DNA of 64,000 bases from Liolophura sinensis (lineage: Eukaryota > Mollusca > Polyplacophora > Chitonida > Chitonidae): positions 13,815,335-13,879,334 of the forward strand of contig NC_088297.1 in the NCBI RefSeq assembly GCF_032854445.1. Reading direction: 5' to 3'. Under the pieces are notes generated by a model, which ran no database searches, was not told the origin of the DNA, and worked only from the letters and a program-made list of their open reading frames with translations. Both the position numbers and the translations under genes were made by a program. Below are positions 23,841 through 35,400 of this stretch, piece by piece (the stretch's first letter is position 1; the number at the start of each line of letters is the position of its first letter).

Positions 23841-24331
23841 TATATTTGACACAATACCAATACAATTTTTACCACAGTCTAGAAAGACCAGACGTCAATA
23901 TAGAAATGACCACTTGACCGGTACTTTAAGCATTATGTACTTATGAACAACAACTACAGATTACTAACGTGTACATGTACATGCATGTTACAGTAAACTA
24001 TACGTGCTCTGTCCTTTTTTTTTTGTCAAAACCTGTGTCAAATGGAGATGTACATTGTAAAACATGTAACGTACTGAAACGTTTCCAACAGTGATTTGTT
24101 AAGAAACTGGAACAATACAGCAGACCAGCAGTCCCCACCACCGCCGAAAAGCTCCAGGCGAAAGGCGGCCGTTAACTCCGGTTACCATAATCCATAAAAC
24201 ATTACCACCGTCATAATATATAATTTACAACATATTATAATAATTCATAATATAATTAATTATATTATTATAATTAATTATATAATTATAAGAAGTTCGA
24301 ACTTGCCCAGGGGATTATCCATTCGGAGAGA

Positions 24332-24667
24332 CTATCTCCCGATGTTTTCTCTGTTAAGTTCAGATTTAAATTTATGAATGAAGCACTGTTCTTTGATTCC
24401 TCTGGTTTGAGCTTTATTTACCGATAATTTAAAGGGCATTATGTGGAACTTGGGCCCATTGTCTAGGTTACGGGTACATGATGCAATATGTTTGGTTACA
24501 TGTAAAATCTGTAAACTGTGCGTGTTAATTTCTTGCCTATTTGCCCTATATCGATTCCTTAAAGAATAACGGGTTTCGCCTATGTAGAATTTTATTATAT
24601 TATATGTACTTTGTAACCAGGACTCATCACCATGGCTTAATCTACCTCTTGTATATACAGCTGTCAC
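24332..24667 (-). pseudogene. Decayed GIY-YIG endonuclease-like fragment (retroelement remnant)
   Basis: An open frame contains KFYIGETRYSLRNRYRANRQ, then LHVTKHIASC and a tail KEQCFIHKFKSELN. This order (YxGxT, LRxR, H/R-rich, a 'VxKH' block, then a 'E..FIxKF' end) fits the GIY-YIG domain found at the C-terminus of Penelope-like retroelements. No intact reverse transcriptase precedes it in the same frame, so it is a dead fragment. Confidence 0.5.
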
Positions 24668-25090
24668 AAGATACTAGTATGTTGAAATAAAGAAACAGCT
24701 CTGAACAACCGTCATGATTTAGTAAGTTAAATCAACAAGTTGAGTTTGTCATATGTCTTCTATATATATATGAAAAAAATAACAAAACGCCTTCTCATCA
24801 TTCTACGTTCTGTTATATTTCAACTGCAGTTTCAAACTTCAAGCTATTTTCAAGGAATATCAATATGAATATCCACAGAGGACTTTATATACGACATGTG
24901 TTACCAGTAACTAAGGAACATGTTATGTACCTGTCAAAACGGGCAGTGGTTTATTTACAAGGCATAATTGTTGCTGGCAAGAAGGTCGTACACGCATAAA
25001 TCTCTCAAGTACTGATTAATCTATTGTTCGCTACTTAACAGCTTAACAGTCGTTGTATTAGATCCTGCCGTAATTTTTTCAGTTACCCAT

Positions 25091-25648
25091 TTATATATAT
25101 ATAGGCGTGATGTTGATATCCGAACAAAAAGGATAGGCTGTTTCAAACCCTGTACTTAGTTCACCAGGGTTGAAACCCACTATTATGTGTTCATTTTGTA
25201 TCATGTATTCATAAATTTTATGGTGTATACGCCCAAGATACATTGAGTTTAGATGTGCGTACAATCTATTCCCTTGCATTATGCAATTGCCAACTGGTTC
25301 TCTATACACGAAGTCTGCTCCGAGTATATTAACTTGCATAAACCTATCAAAAGAGTAGGGCGGCACCAAGGTAGTAGAGAAAAACACCTGCCATTATAAC
25401 ATGAAAACAGAAAGTCCCAGAAATCTAGTGGTTACATTCTTCCAGGCATTAGGTCTCCCACCTTTTAAGATACACAGCTGACAGGTTTCACGCCCATGTA
25501 GGTTGGGATGTAGCCAAGTGGAGAAGACCATGCGCCTACATGTGCCCCGTAAATGATCTAAAAACGTCCAGTACAGGAATATGGTAGCGAGAACACCGCT
25601 CTGGTAAATCAAATAAACTCCAGAGAAACGGTGCAAAGGTTGTCTCAA
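25091..25648 (-). pseudogene. Unrecognised disrupted reading frame
   Basis: About 186 codons are open in one frame apart from a single TAA near 25394. The peptide includes NILGADFVYREPVGNCIM and EYMIQNEHIIVGFNPGELS. It lies upstream (in transcription) of the GIY-YIG fragment and could be part of the same dead element, but no reverse-transcriptase motif is visible. I do not recognise it. Confidence 0.25.
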
Positions 25649-26284
25649 CCATGGAGCGGATCGTGGGCGGGTGTTTAGGGTGCTTGCTATTCAGTCGCTC
25701 AACCTGCGGATGGTTGTGGGTTTCCCCGGGCTCTCCCCGATTTCCTGGCACAATAATGCTGGCCTGGTCGACGACGATCAAGTTAACATTTGGGGAGACG
25801 TTCGTTCAAAACCACCCATCTTTCACCAATGGGGAACTCGTAAATCTCCTTCCCGCCTGTATTAAGACGGTTCAAAGTTGTGAACCCATTGGTTCCTCTC
25901 TTTATTACGTCACAATTACCGGTGTACCTGTGCTCATAAAACGTTCATGAAGTGTTCATGCACTGCAACGTCACAGAAGGAAACGATGCATTCTACGGTC
26001 ATTTTGACCCTTCTGTGTAGCTCGTCCTCGAATCTCCTATTACGCGCGCATCATCTGTACGCCAGATATGGGGAAATTTCGTCAATGACTTCCCACTGGT
26101 CGGAGGTTTCCCCAAGCACCCCGATTACCCCCACCCATAAAACTGACCGAAAAAGTCTTGAGTATGGCGTTGCTGACAACTGCAAATTAAATAAATGAAT
26201 AATTGTTGGTTAAACACGATACGCTGCCTTTTCACAATTCTTTATTTCCATGGAGGTCAGCGCTTACAGAAGCCACCCACATAT

Positions 26285-26516
26285 GGGTGAGTTCAAGTCC
26301 AGCTCATGCCGGTTTCCTCTCCAACCGAGCGATGCGGTAGCTGTGAGTTCAAGTGCAGTTCAGGCTGGTTTCCTCTCCGGCCATACGTGGGAAGGTCTGC
26401 CAGAAACCTGCGGATGGTCGCGGGTTTTCATCGGGCTCTGCCCGGTTTTCTCCCACCAGAGCGCTGAAATATTTCTGAGTACGGCGTAAAACACCAATCA
26501 AATAAATAAATGAATC
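26285..26516 (+). mobile_element. SINE family A with internally repeated head
   Basis: The B-box segment (gagttcaagtccagctc) occurs twice before one body and tail, which suggests recombination between two copies. Confidence 0.8.
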
Positions 26517-26665
26517 CAACCGAGCGTGGGAATGTCTGCAGCAACCTGCGGATGGTCGTGGGTTTTTTGCGGGCTGTGTTTCGTTTCCTCGCACCATAAT
26601 GCTGGCGGCCGTCGTATAAGTGAAATATTCTTGAGTACAGCGTAAAACACCAATCAAATAAATAC
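26517..26665 (+). mobile_element. SINE family A 3' half, adjoining the previous copy
   Basis: Body and tail only, joined directly to the tail of the copy before it; a tandem or nested arrangement. Confidence 0.8.
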
Positions 26666-29372
26666 ATTGTCAAGGAGGTCATTGTGTATACCCGCTCTTC
26701 ATAACGTTGAAAGGATATGCGGGACAGTTTGAGCCCGTAGGTGTGGTGCTTAATTGCCTCGCTTTATATGTACGAACCGGTACATCAGAACCCAGGCCTT
26801 CACAAGCTCTAAAGCATAACCATGAATGGTTATGCAACTGAACTACAATTTCACTCTATACAAGTAATATCCTCAGTCAAAATGTATCTTGAGACCTGTC
26901 TGAAATGTTAGGCTAATATTTTTCGTCACATTTACTTTAACATAGACATCTGAAAAAAAGCTTGAAAAGTAATTTAGAGTGGACGAATGATGAAGAAAGT
27001 TGACAAAGTGTCATTTTGGCACATGGAAAAGGGTGAGACAGGTGATCAGTAAATTCATGTCCACCAAGATTGCCAGTCACACGACACAGTAGGACTGTTT
27101 TTATCCTTGATGACCAGAGTTTCAACTTGAAATTCAACTAATGCTAAGTCAGCAAGTTCAATCTCTCCGTTAATTCAAGTTCCCCAAAAGGCCGATATCT
27201 TTTATATGTATGATGCTGGATACAGGGCCTCGCGACTGGAAACGGTAGGATTGTGTGATGGCGCGTGTGTGATGGGTGGCCATTTTTGTGAAGTCCAAGC
27301 GAGCGGAGAAGTTGAACTTGCAGAAATATGGATGAATATTTACAATGTACCTTCGGGATGACTGACAGTTCGGGATTGTATCAATCTATTGCTCTAGGAC
27401 TCTAAGCATCGTAATGGAGTAACTGCACTGGTAACCTACAGAAGTGAATAGAACGCAGTAGTGACTGCGAGCGCAAGAAAAATACATAAAAAGGAAGGAT
27501 GGCCATTCTGGGTTAATTATCATGGGAATCCGTAGGATTAACGAAGTGCTGGTCCCAGCCTCAGACAGGGGACTCACCGAGATTAACACGATCCCAATGT
27601 TTCCGGTGGAATTGGTGGAAATATAAAGTATTCAGTTGGTCTTACATGACGTTCTTTGGTAGACGTCGTTTGCTTTCCACTCACATGCTGTATACGTGCT
27701 GGGCTCACTCGGTGGACGAAATGCCGAGTGTCAGACGTTCGAACTTCGTCAGTTACTTTCCGAAGGCCAGGGGTATGTTGTAAGGACTCCTGTTTCCGCC
27801 ACCCATAAAACTCATTTTCTTAAGCATTATTAAAGACGTACAGCATAGAAAGTAAACCAGAGCAGCGATGACAGTGTGACAGCCTGCAAACAGTCAAACG
27901 TAACGGGTGAAATACGGCCTCTTGTCAATTTACCTCAGTCAAGTTTTTATTCTAACTGCTCATGTAAATGCCCAAAAATGCCTTTTAACACCATGGCTTA
28001 ATGTTAATCGCAATATATTAGACGTCACTGGTCTAGAATTACTCAAAAATACTGTGTTGTCATCACATTTAATATAAGATGACATTAAAACAATGCAAAC
28101 TGACCAGGCCTCAGGGATGCAGAATATCCTGGTCTATGTGGGAATGCAACATAATTACATGAAGACGTACAGCATGGAGATTAAAACCAGAGCAGCGACG
28201 ACAGGGTTTAAGTACTGCGTTTAATGCCGATCAAATAATTAGATCCATTAATTCTTCATATAGTTAAACCACGCTACAAGGCCTACCAGCTCACTAATGT
28301 TCATGTTTAGGCACCAACTGAATATATGTAGTTCGTTGTACAAAATGGTTAAAAGATGCAAAGAATAACCTGAAGTATATAGAGTAAGTTGTTCACCATA
28401 CGGTCCTGTACTACATTGTCATACTGGTCGAAAACGAGCGATCTCCAAAAGCACATACAGGTCATAAGAATCGCCCGCTTGCCATCAAGGTCCCGAGAAC
28501 TGGGGCCGATTCCAGAAAGTCCTTTCTGGCTTCGGTCAAAATTGAAAAACTCTTATGATTATGTTTTGGTACAGAAAGTTGGAATTTGGGCATATTTGTA
28601 TTAAGACAGCATTGGCGATGGCAACAAAATTCTTTGAAGACAAGCCCAAAAACAAGCTTTCATGTTGCATTTCAAATTTTGACTCAAGTTAGAAATGGCT
28701 TTGTGGAATCGCCCACGGATACCTAGGTAGCAATAACTGATATATTATAGGGGTAGTGCCTTTTGAAGGATGGCATATCAGGAATTGAAGACGTATTACA
28801 GAATGCGCACAAAGAGCGGTAACTGCAATAGAATGAACGCACGATATCGTTGCCTACCGCCCCGTGAACGTGGGATATTACTTTGTGAGAGTGGCGTTGC
28901 TTTGATGGAGCTCGCTATCGTTATACATCGCGTTTTGCCGAATATCATCTAACCGTATATTGACCACTGGAAGGATGTCAAATCGGGGAAAGAGTTTTAA
29001 TTCTCTCATCGGCGTTTCGCAAAACACGGAGCTGAGACTTTAATGTGTTGTAAATCACTTTGGGTAGGTCTACAATTATCCTCATCCTCGAAGTCTACAC
29101 TTGATTTAATTGTAGAAGCTTAGGGTTGAATGGAAGTGGACTTCTCATAAACTGAGTGAATTTACGGGTTTTCTTTATGTTTCATATCAAAATGTAAATG
29201 TCTTCATGGGATGTACACAAGAACACTGCCAAATTGTACTGTATGTATGTCAGAGTAACAATTTTCTCCATATTCGATCTGTATCATGTTCAAAATGAAA
29301 CATACCGAAGTGTTTCAATTATCATGACAAAAAGCAACAATAAACATATATCCATAAGATTTTCACCATTTG
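26666..29372. other. Stretch without a supportable gene
   Basis: Holds the MITE at 28502, a tRNA-like SINE fragment near 27700-27820 (ctcactcggtggacgaa, then gttcgaac) and otherwise unassigned AT-rich sequence. The 3' untranslated region of HAUS7 should occupy part of 28.9-29.4 kb. Confidence 0.45.
28502..28714. mobile_element. Foldback MITE-like element, copy 1
   Basis: About 213 bp with imperfect terminal inverted repeats: gattccagaaagtcctttct at one end and the reverse complement form (agaaatggctttgtggaatc) at the other. A related copy is at 38766. Confidence 0.65.
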
Positions 29373-29455
29373 TCAAACAGAAGGGTCTATCGAACTGCCT
29401 CTTCGTGAATTCGACTCCTCCAAAATCTTCACATAATTCTGAAATTTCGCAACAG
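29373..29455 (-). CDS. HAUS7: HAUS7 exon 10 (terminal)
   Basis: 83 nt with acceptor ctaccatggcag. Two bases complete the split codon from exon 9 (giving Ala), followed by VAKFQNYVKILEES and a Ser/Arg-rich tail to a TGA stop. The phase fits and VAKFQNYVKILEE resembles the human C-terminus. It lies 4.3 kb from exon 9 across a minisatellite and two SINEs, so it needs transcript support. No convincing AATAAA follows; an ATTAAA lies at 29104-29109 on this strand. Confidence 0.6.
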
Positions 29456-32400
29456 CTGCCATGGTAGAATCCACTGAAAGAAAAACAAAAAAATATGGAT
29501 TTATTTATTTATTTGGTTTGGTGTTTGATTGACGCTATACTCAAGGATATTTCACTTATACCATGCTTTACCCACGGCCATTCGCAGATTTCCGACCTTC
29601 CAACGTGCGACTGGAGAGGAAGTCAGCAAGAACTTGTCTTGAATTCAAAAGGGACCGCATTGGTGGCATGTTCCCAGGTTATTGTAGTGCACTAGCACAG
29701 TAGCCACTTGGCCACAGAGGTCCCCAAATGATGAAGACATATTTAATTCATATGAAATATAATTCATTCAATAATCTGAGATGTAAAGGAGAGATTTATA
29801 TGCCCAGCTTGTACAGCCCCTAAAATATAAAAAAATCATTATCAACCCTGAAATATAAAATCATCATCAAAGCAATAAGTAAAGCAACGCGATAAGCAAA
29901 AGCAATCCAATAAGTAAACGCAGAACAATACGTAAAAACAATAATATGAAGTATTTTATATTATACATTATTTTTACTTTATGTACACTTTATTTAAAGT
30001 TGGATTAAACTTTGGCACCCTTTCATATATGAGACCCATATGTACAAGCTTTGGACCTCAGGCCCTTGGTGCTTTGTAAACACTTTTATTTCTTTTCAAA
30101 TGACATGTTTTCATGCCCATCCCACTCAAATTCCCCATATCGCGATCAGTGGAAATCTCACTAAAGTCACGGGTTGCAGATTGCTGGAAGGCACGTCACT
30201 TTACACTGGGTTTACATGGACGACAGCTGTGCCATCTGGTTATTATACATGTAAATACTGTCTTGAACTTGGTACAAGTATCTACACCGTGCTAATTTCT
30301 GTATGAGTATTGCAGCCTTCATCTTGTACCAGTATTTATATTGCTGACCTCTGAAGGAGTATTTGTACAGAGCTAATTTCTGTATGAGTATTGCAGCCTT
30401 CACCTTGTACCACTATATTGCTGACCTTTGAAGGAGTATCTGTACAGAGCTAATTTCTGCATCAGTGTTACAGCCTTCATCTTGTACCACTATATTGCTG
30501 ACCTTTGAAGGAGTATCTGTACAGAGGTAATTTCTGTATGAGTGTTACAGCCTTCATCTTGTACCAGTATTTATATTGCTGACCTTCGAAGAAGTATTTA
30601 TACAGTGCTAATTTCTGTACGAGTATTGCAGCATTCACCTTGTACCACTATATTGCTGACCTTTGAAGGAGTATCTACACGGTCCTAATTTCTGTGTGAG
30701 TATTGCAGCCTTCACCTTGTACCACTATATTGCTGACCTTTGAAGGAGTATCTACACGGTGCTAATTTCTGTGTGAGTATTGCAGCATTCACCTTGTACC
30801 ACTATATTGCTGACCTTTGAAGGAGTATCTGTACAGAGCTAATTTCTGTACGAGTATTGCAGCGTTCATCTTGTACCACTATATTGCTGACCTTTGAAGG
30901 AGTATCTGTACAGAGGTAATTTCTGTATGAGTGTTACAGCTTTCTTCTTGTACCTGTATTTATATTGCTGACCTTCGAAGGAGTATCTGTACAGAGCTAA
31001 TTTCTGTATGAGTATTGCAGCCTTCACCTTGTACCACTATATTGCTGACCTTTGAAGGAGTATCTACACCGTGCTAATTTCTGTATGAGTATTGCAGCCT
31101 TCACCTTGTACCACTATATTGCTGACCTTTGAAGGAGTATCTGTACAGAGCTAATTTCTGTATGAGTATTGCAGCCTTCATCTTGTACCAGTATTTATAT
31201 TGCTGACCTCTGAAGGAGTATCTGTACAGAGCTAATTTCTGTACGAGTATTGCAGCATTCATCTTGTACCACTATATTGCTGACCTTTGAAGGAGTATCT
31301 GTACAGAGCTAATTTCTGTATGAGTGTTACAGCCTTCATCTTGTACCTGTATTTATATTGCTGACCTTCGAAGAAGTATTTATACAGTGCTAATTTCTGT
31401 ACGAGTATTGCAGCCTTCACCTCATACCAGTATGTTGCTGACCTTTGAGAGAGTATTTACAAAGTGTTAATTTCTGTATAAGTATTACAGCGTTTGTCTT
31501 TGTACCAGTTTTTATGGTGCTGACCTTTGAAGGAGTATTTACAAAGTGCTAATTTCTGAATGAGTATTACAGCATTTGTCTTTGTACCAGTACTTATAGT
31601 GCTGACTGTTGTGCACTTGTCCTGACTGTGGTGCTAGTATTACAGTACATATATCTCTCTGAGCATTGCAGTGCTGATCTCTGCAAGCAAAATGTTTGGG
31701 GTTTTACATCCCAGAATCGCTTTGTGTAAGAGGACCCTGACCTAGATGAGTTAATGTTTCCTCTAGTCCACTTGGGAGACACGATAAAGCTGACACGATA
31801 ACGTAGACAATACTTTTCTGCCAGTCTTGCATAAATAACTCTGCCTGTCAGTGTGACATAAACAGGGGTCCCTATGAACACTTTCCAAGAGTATAGGATA
31901 AAGAACTGGGTTTTCTTTTCTTCTACCTTTCATAAGCCAATTTCTATGCAGCACAGCAACCAAACAAAGAACAAAATCAGGCCAGCTGAAACTCCCCTCT
32001 GAGATTATTTGTCCAATTCTGTTTCAAAGGAGGAAAGCGAGTGCTTGAGGTTTACCGTTCAAAGGAGGAGAAGAGTTGACACTATGAAGCCCATTGGAAT
32101 ATAATTCTGAAGGGGTTATGTCATCACTACAATGTACAAGGTATGTCTGTCTCCCACATGACCCTACAAATCACATGATAGCAACATACCATACTTCGTC
32201 TAATTCTTAGGATAGATATCAGCAGGGCTGAAAGTAAAAAAAATTACAATTCTCTTTCTGTTCCCCCCACCCCCCCCCCCCCCCCTTCAGAATAGTAAAG
32301 TTAAGGATGTGTTCTCCACTGAAATAACCTTGTGAGAAAAGAAAAACTGTTCATTCCTGTTAAAGTTACATACATATTGGCTAAAGAGCAGACCAGGTGT

Positions 32401-35400
32401 TCCAAAATTATACTTATTTATTTATTTGATTGGTGTTTTATGCCGTACTCAAGAATATTTCACTTATACGACAGTGACCAGCATTATAGTGGTTGGAAAC
32501 CAGGTAGAGCCCGGGGGAAACCCACAACCATCCGCAGGCTGCTAACAGACCTTCCCACGTACGGCCGGAGAGGAAGCCAGCATAAGCTGGACTTGAACTC
32601 ACAGAGACCGCATGGCCAAAATCATAAGAATTAGGGTAAATCAAAACACTTCCAAGGTAAAAATTTCATACTTGATATGCAGATTCATAATGAGGAGAAT
32701 GGATTAATTCAACACATCAGACCTCCCACCACCCCTTCTCATGACACATCACATTTCATTCCAGTCCCGGTGAAAGCAATTATGACGTCATGATGTCACA
32801 GAAAGACTGAACATTTGTAACCGATGTGTGGGTCATCCTGTTGACCTATTTCCAGTAACACTGCTTATGATTCGTCAATTGCCTGTTCTTGATTGACAGT
32901 TCGGATAGGTCAATTGCTTATTAGAATTACCTATATTCATAAAAACTGGGCTGTAAAGATCAAATTGCTGGCCTCCATATCAATCACCTTGTTTAAATCA
33001 TGTGATCACAACAAAGAAGTTAAAACCCTTCAAAGAATGATTTTGTATTTGTTTGCGCGTCCACGTTGAGGTAAAGCACGTTCCTGTTAAGAACTGGGGC
33101 TGTTGCAATCAAATTTCTGGTTGCCAAAGCAACCAACAGGAAACAGGCAGTTTGACCTATGTACATGTATATAACACAACAGAAGTCAGACACATGACTC
33201 AAAATATGGCAGAAAAGCTCATATGGAGTTGAAAATACTTGTAATTTAAACTGGGGCTAAGTCATACACATAGCAAAGTGCACATTCTTTCAAATTACAC
33301 TTCCTTTCAAATTACAAAATCTTCAATGAGAATGTGTGTGTCACACTCAGGTTTGAAAATTGGTGACCTTTTAATTTGAACCTTGAAACTTGTACTTCAA
33401 ACTAGAATAAGTTTCCTAGTAAACTTCCCTATTAAATATTGTTAGTATTGCAGTTAGAAAGTCCATTATTATGAACTATACCTGTAGATTAAATTAAGAA
33501 CTTGTCTGCAGGGTCGGGCTATTTCTACCTACACACAAATCAACCATCTTAATTTAAAACATTTGCGCTTAAATACTTTAGGCGAAACATCTAAATTTGA
33601 TCAATGAACAATGGACAACTCATTTCAATTTAGGTATTTATTTATTTGATTGGAGTTTTAGAGCGTAGTCCAAATTATTTCACTTCTATGACAGCAGCCA
33701 GCATTTCAAGCTGCTTTGATTACCAGTGAGAGGAATATAATGTCGACTACAGCCTTCGGGCTTCAAACATTCTATTACCATTTCTAAACTCACCACTGTT
33801 CACTTGAAAGGGTAGATGTTCACCTCGGCCACTCTCTCCTGTGGGCTGTTTCTTCAGGATCTCATATGACAGTTGGGTAGAACGCAGTCCATCCTGGAAC
33901 TACAAGTACAAGCAGATCAATACACATCAAAAAACAACCCAGCCTACTGGGCAGAGTTGTCCATCCTGGAACTACAAGTACAAGCAGATATACCACACAT
34001 CAAGAACAACCCAGTCTACTGGGCAGAGTTGTAGTCCATCCTGGAAATACAAGTACAAGCAGATATACCACACATCAAGAACAACCCAACCTACTGGGCA
34101 GATTTGTAGCCTGACCTAGAACTACAAGTACAAGCAGATATACCACACATTAAGAACAACCCAGCCTACTGGGCAGAGTTGTGGCCCATCCTGGAACTAC
34201 AAGTGCAAGAAGATATACCACACATCAAAAACAACCCAGCCTACTGGGCAGAGTTGTAGTCCGTCCTGGAACTACAAGTACAAGCAGATATACCACACAT
34301 CAAGAACAACCCAGCCTACTGGGCAGGGTTGTAGTCCATCCTGGAACTACAAGTACAAGCAGATATACGACACATCAAGAACAACCCAGCCTACTGGGCA
34401 GAGTTGTAGTCCATCCTGGAACTACAAGTACAAGCAGATATACCACACATCAAGAACAACCCAGCCTACTGGGCAGGGTTGTAGTCCATCCTGGAACTAC
34501 AAGTACAAGCAGATATACCACACATCAAGAACAACCCAGCCTACTCGGCAGAGTTGTAGCCCACCCTAGAACTACATACAAGTACAAGCAGATATACCAC
34601 ACATCAAGAACAACCCAGCCTACTGGGCAGAGTTGTAGTCCATCCTGGAACTACAAGTACAAGCAGATATACCACACATCAAGAACAAGCCAGCCTACTC
34701 GGCAGAGTTGTAGTCCGTCCTGGAACTACAAGTACAAGCAGATATACCACACATCAAGAACAACCCAGCCTACTGGGCAGAGTTGTAGTCCTTCCTGGAA
34801 CTACAAGTACAAGCAGATATACCACACATCAAGAACAACCCAGTTTACTGGGCAGAGTTGTAGTCCGTCCTGGAACTACAAGTACAAGCAGATATACCAC
34901 ACATCAAGAACAACCCAACCTACTGGGCAGAGTTGTAGCCCACCCTAGAACTACATACAAGTACAAGCAGATATACTACACATCAAGAACAACCCAGCCT
35001 ACTGGGCAGGGTTGTAGTCCATCCTGGAACTACAAGTACAAGCAGATATACCACACATCAAGAACAACCCAGCCTACTGGGCAGAGCTGTAGCTCACCCT
35101 AGAACTGCGTACAAGTATAAGCAGATATACCACACATCAAGAACAACCCAGTCTACTGGGCAGAGTTGTAGCCCACAATAGAACTACATGTATGTACAAG
35201 TACAAGCAGATCTCAAGTATTAGACACATGAATGCGAAAATTCAGCTCAATACATAGACTACTGATATTGGTAATTTAACAGTAAATAATATACACACAG
35301 TGCATCAGTGATGAAGCATCCACTTGGTGTCACTGTGCTTTACATGCATCTAAAACTTCAGCTCAATCCTTGCAGTACTTCTGTGATATCACGCCTACCA

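Larger units (their letters stand above)
18330..24331. other. Stretch without a supportable gene
   Basis: Apart from the SINE pieces and palindromes listed, I see no exon I can defend. A possible small exon on the plus strand (21312-21390) is discussed among the rejected items. Upstream exons of the modular gene may lie here. Confidence 0.5.

Noticed and set aside
24240..24300. AT-rich palindromic tract as an origin or hairpin
   Set aside because: It is a simple TAAT/ATTA low-complexity run with no supporting context.
34181..34948. 255-codon open frame on the plus strand
   Set aside because: It is the 75-bp satellite read through; the unit is a multiple of three, so the frame stays open by arithmetic. 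It runs antisense to HAUS7.
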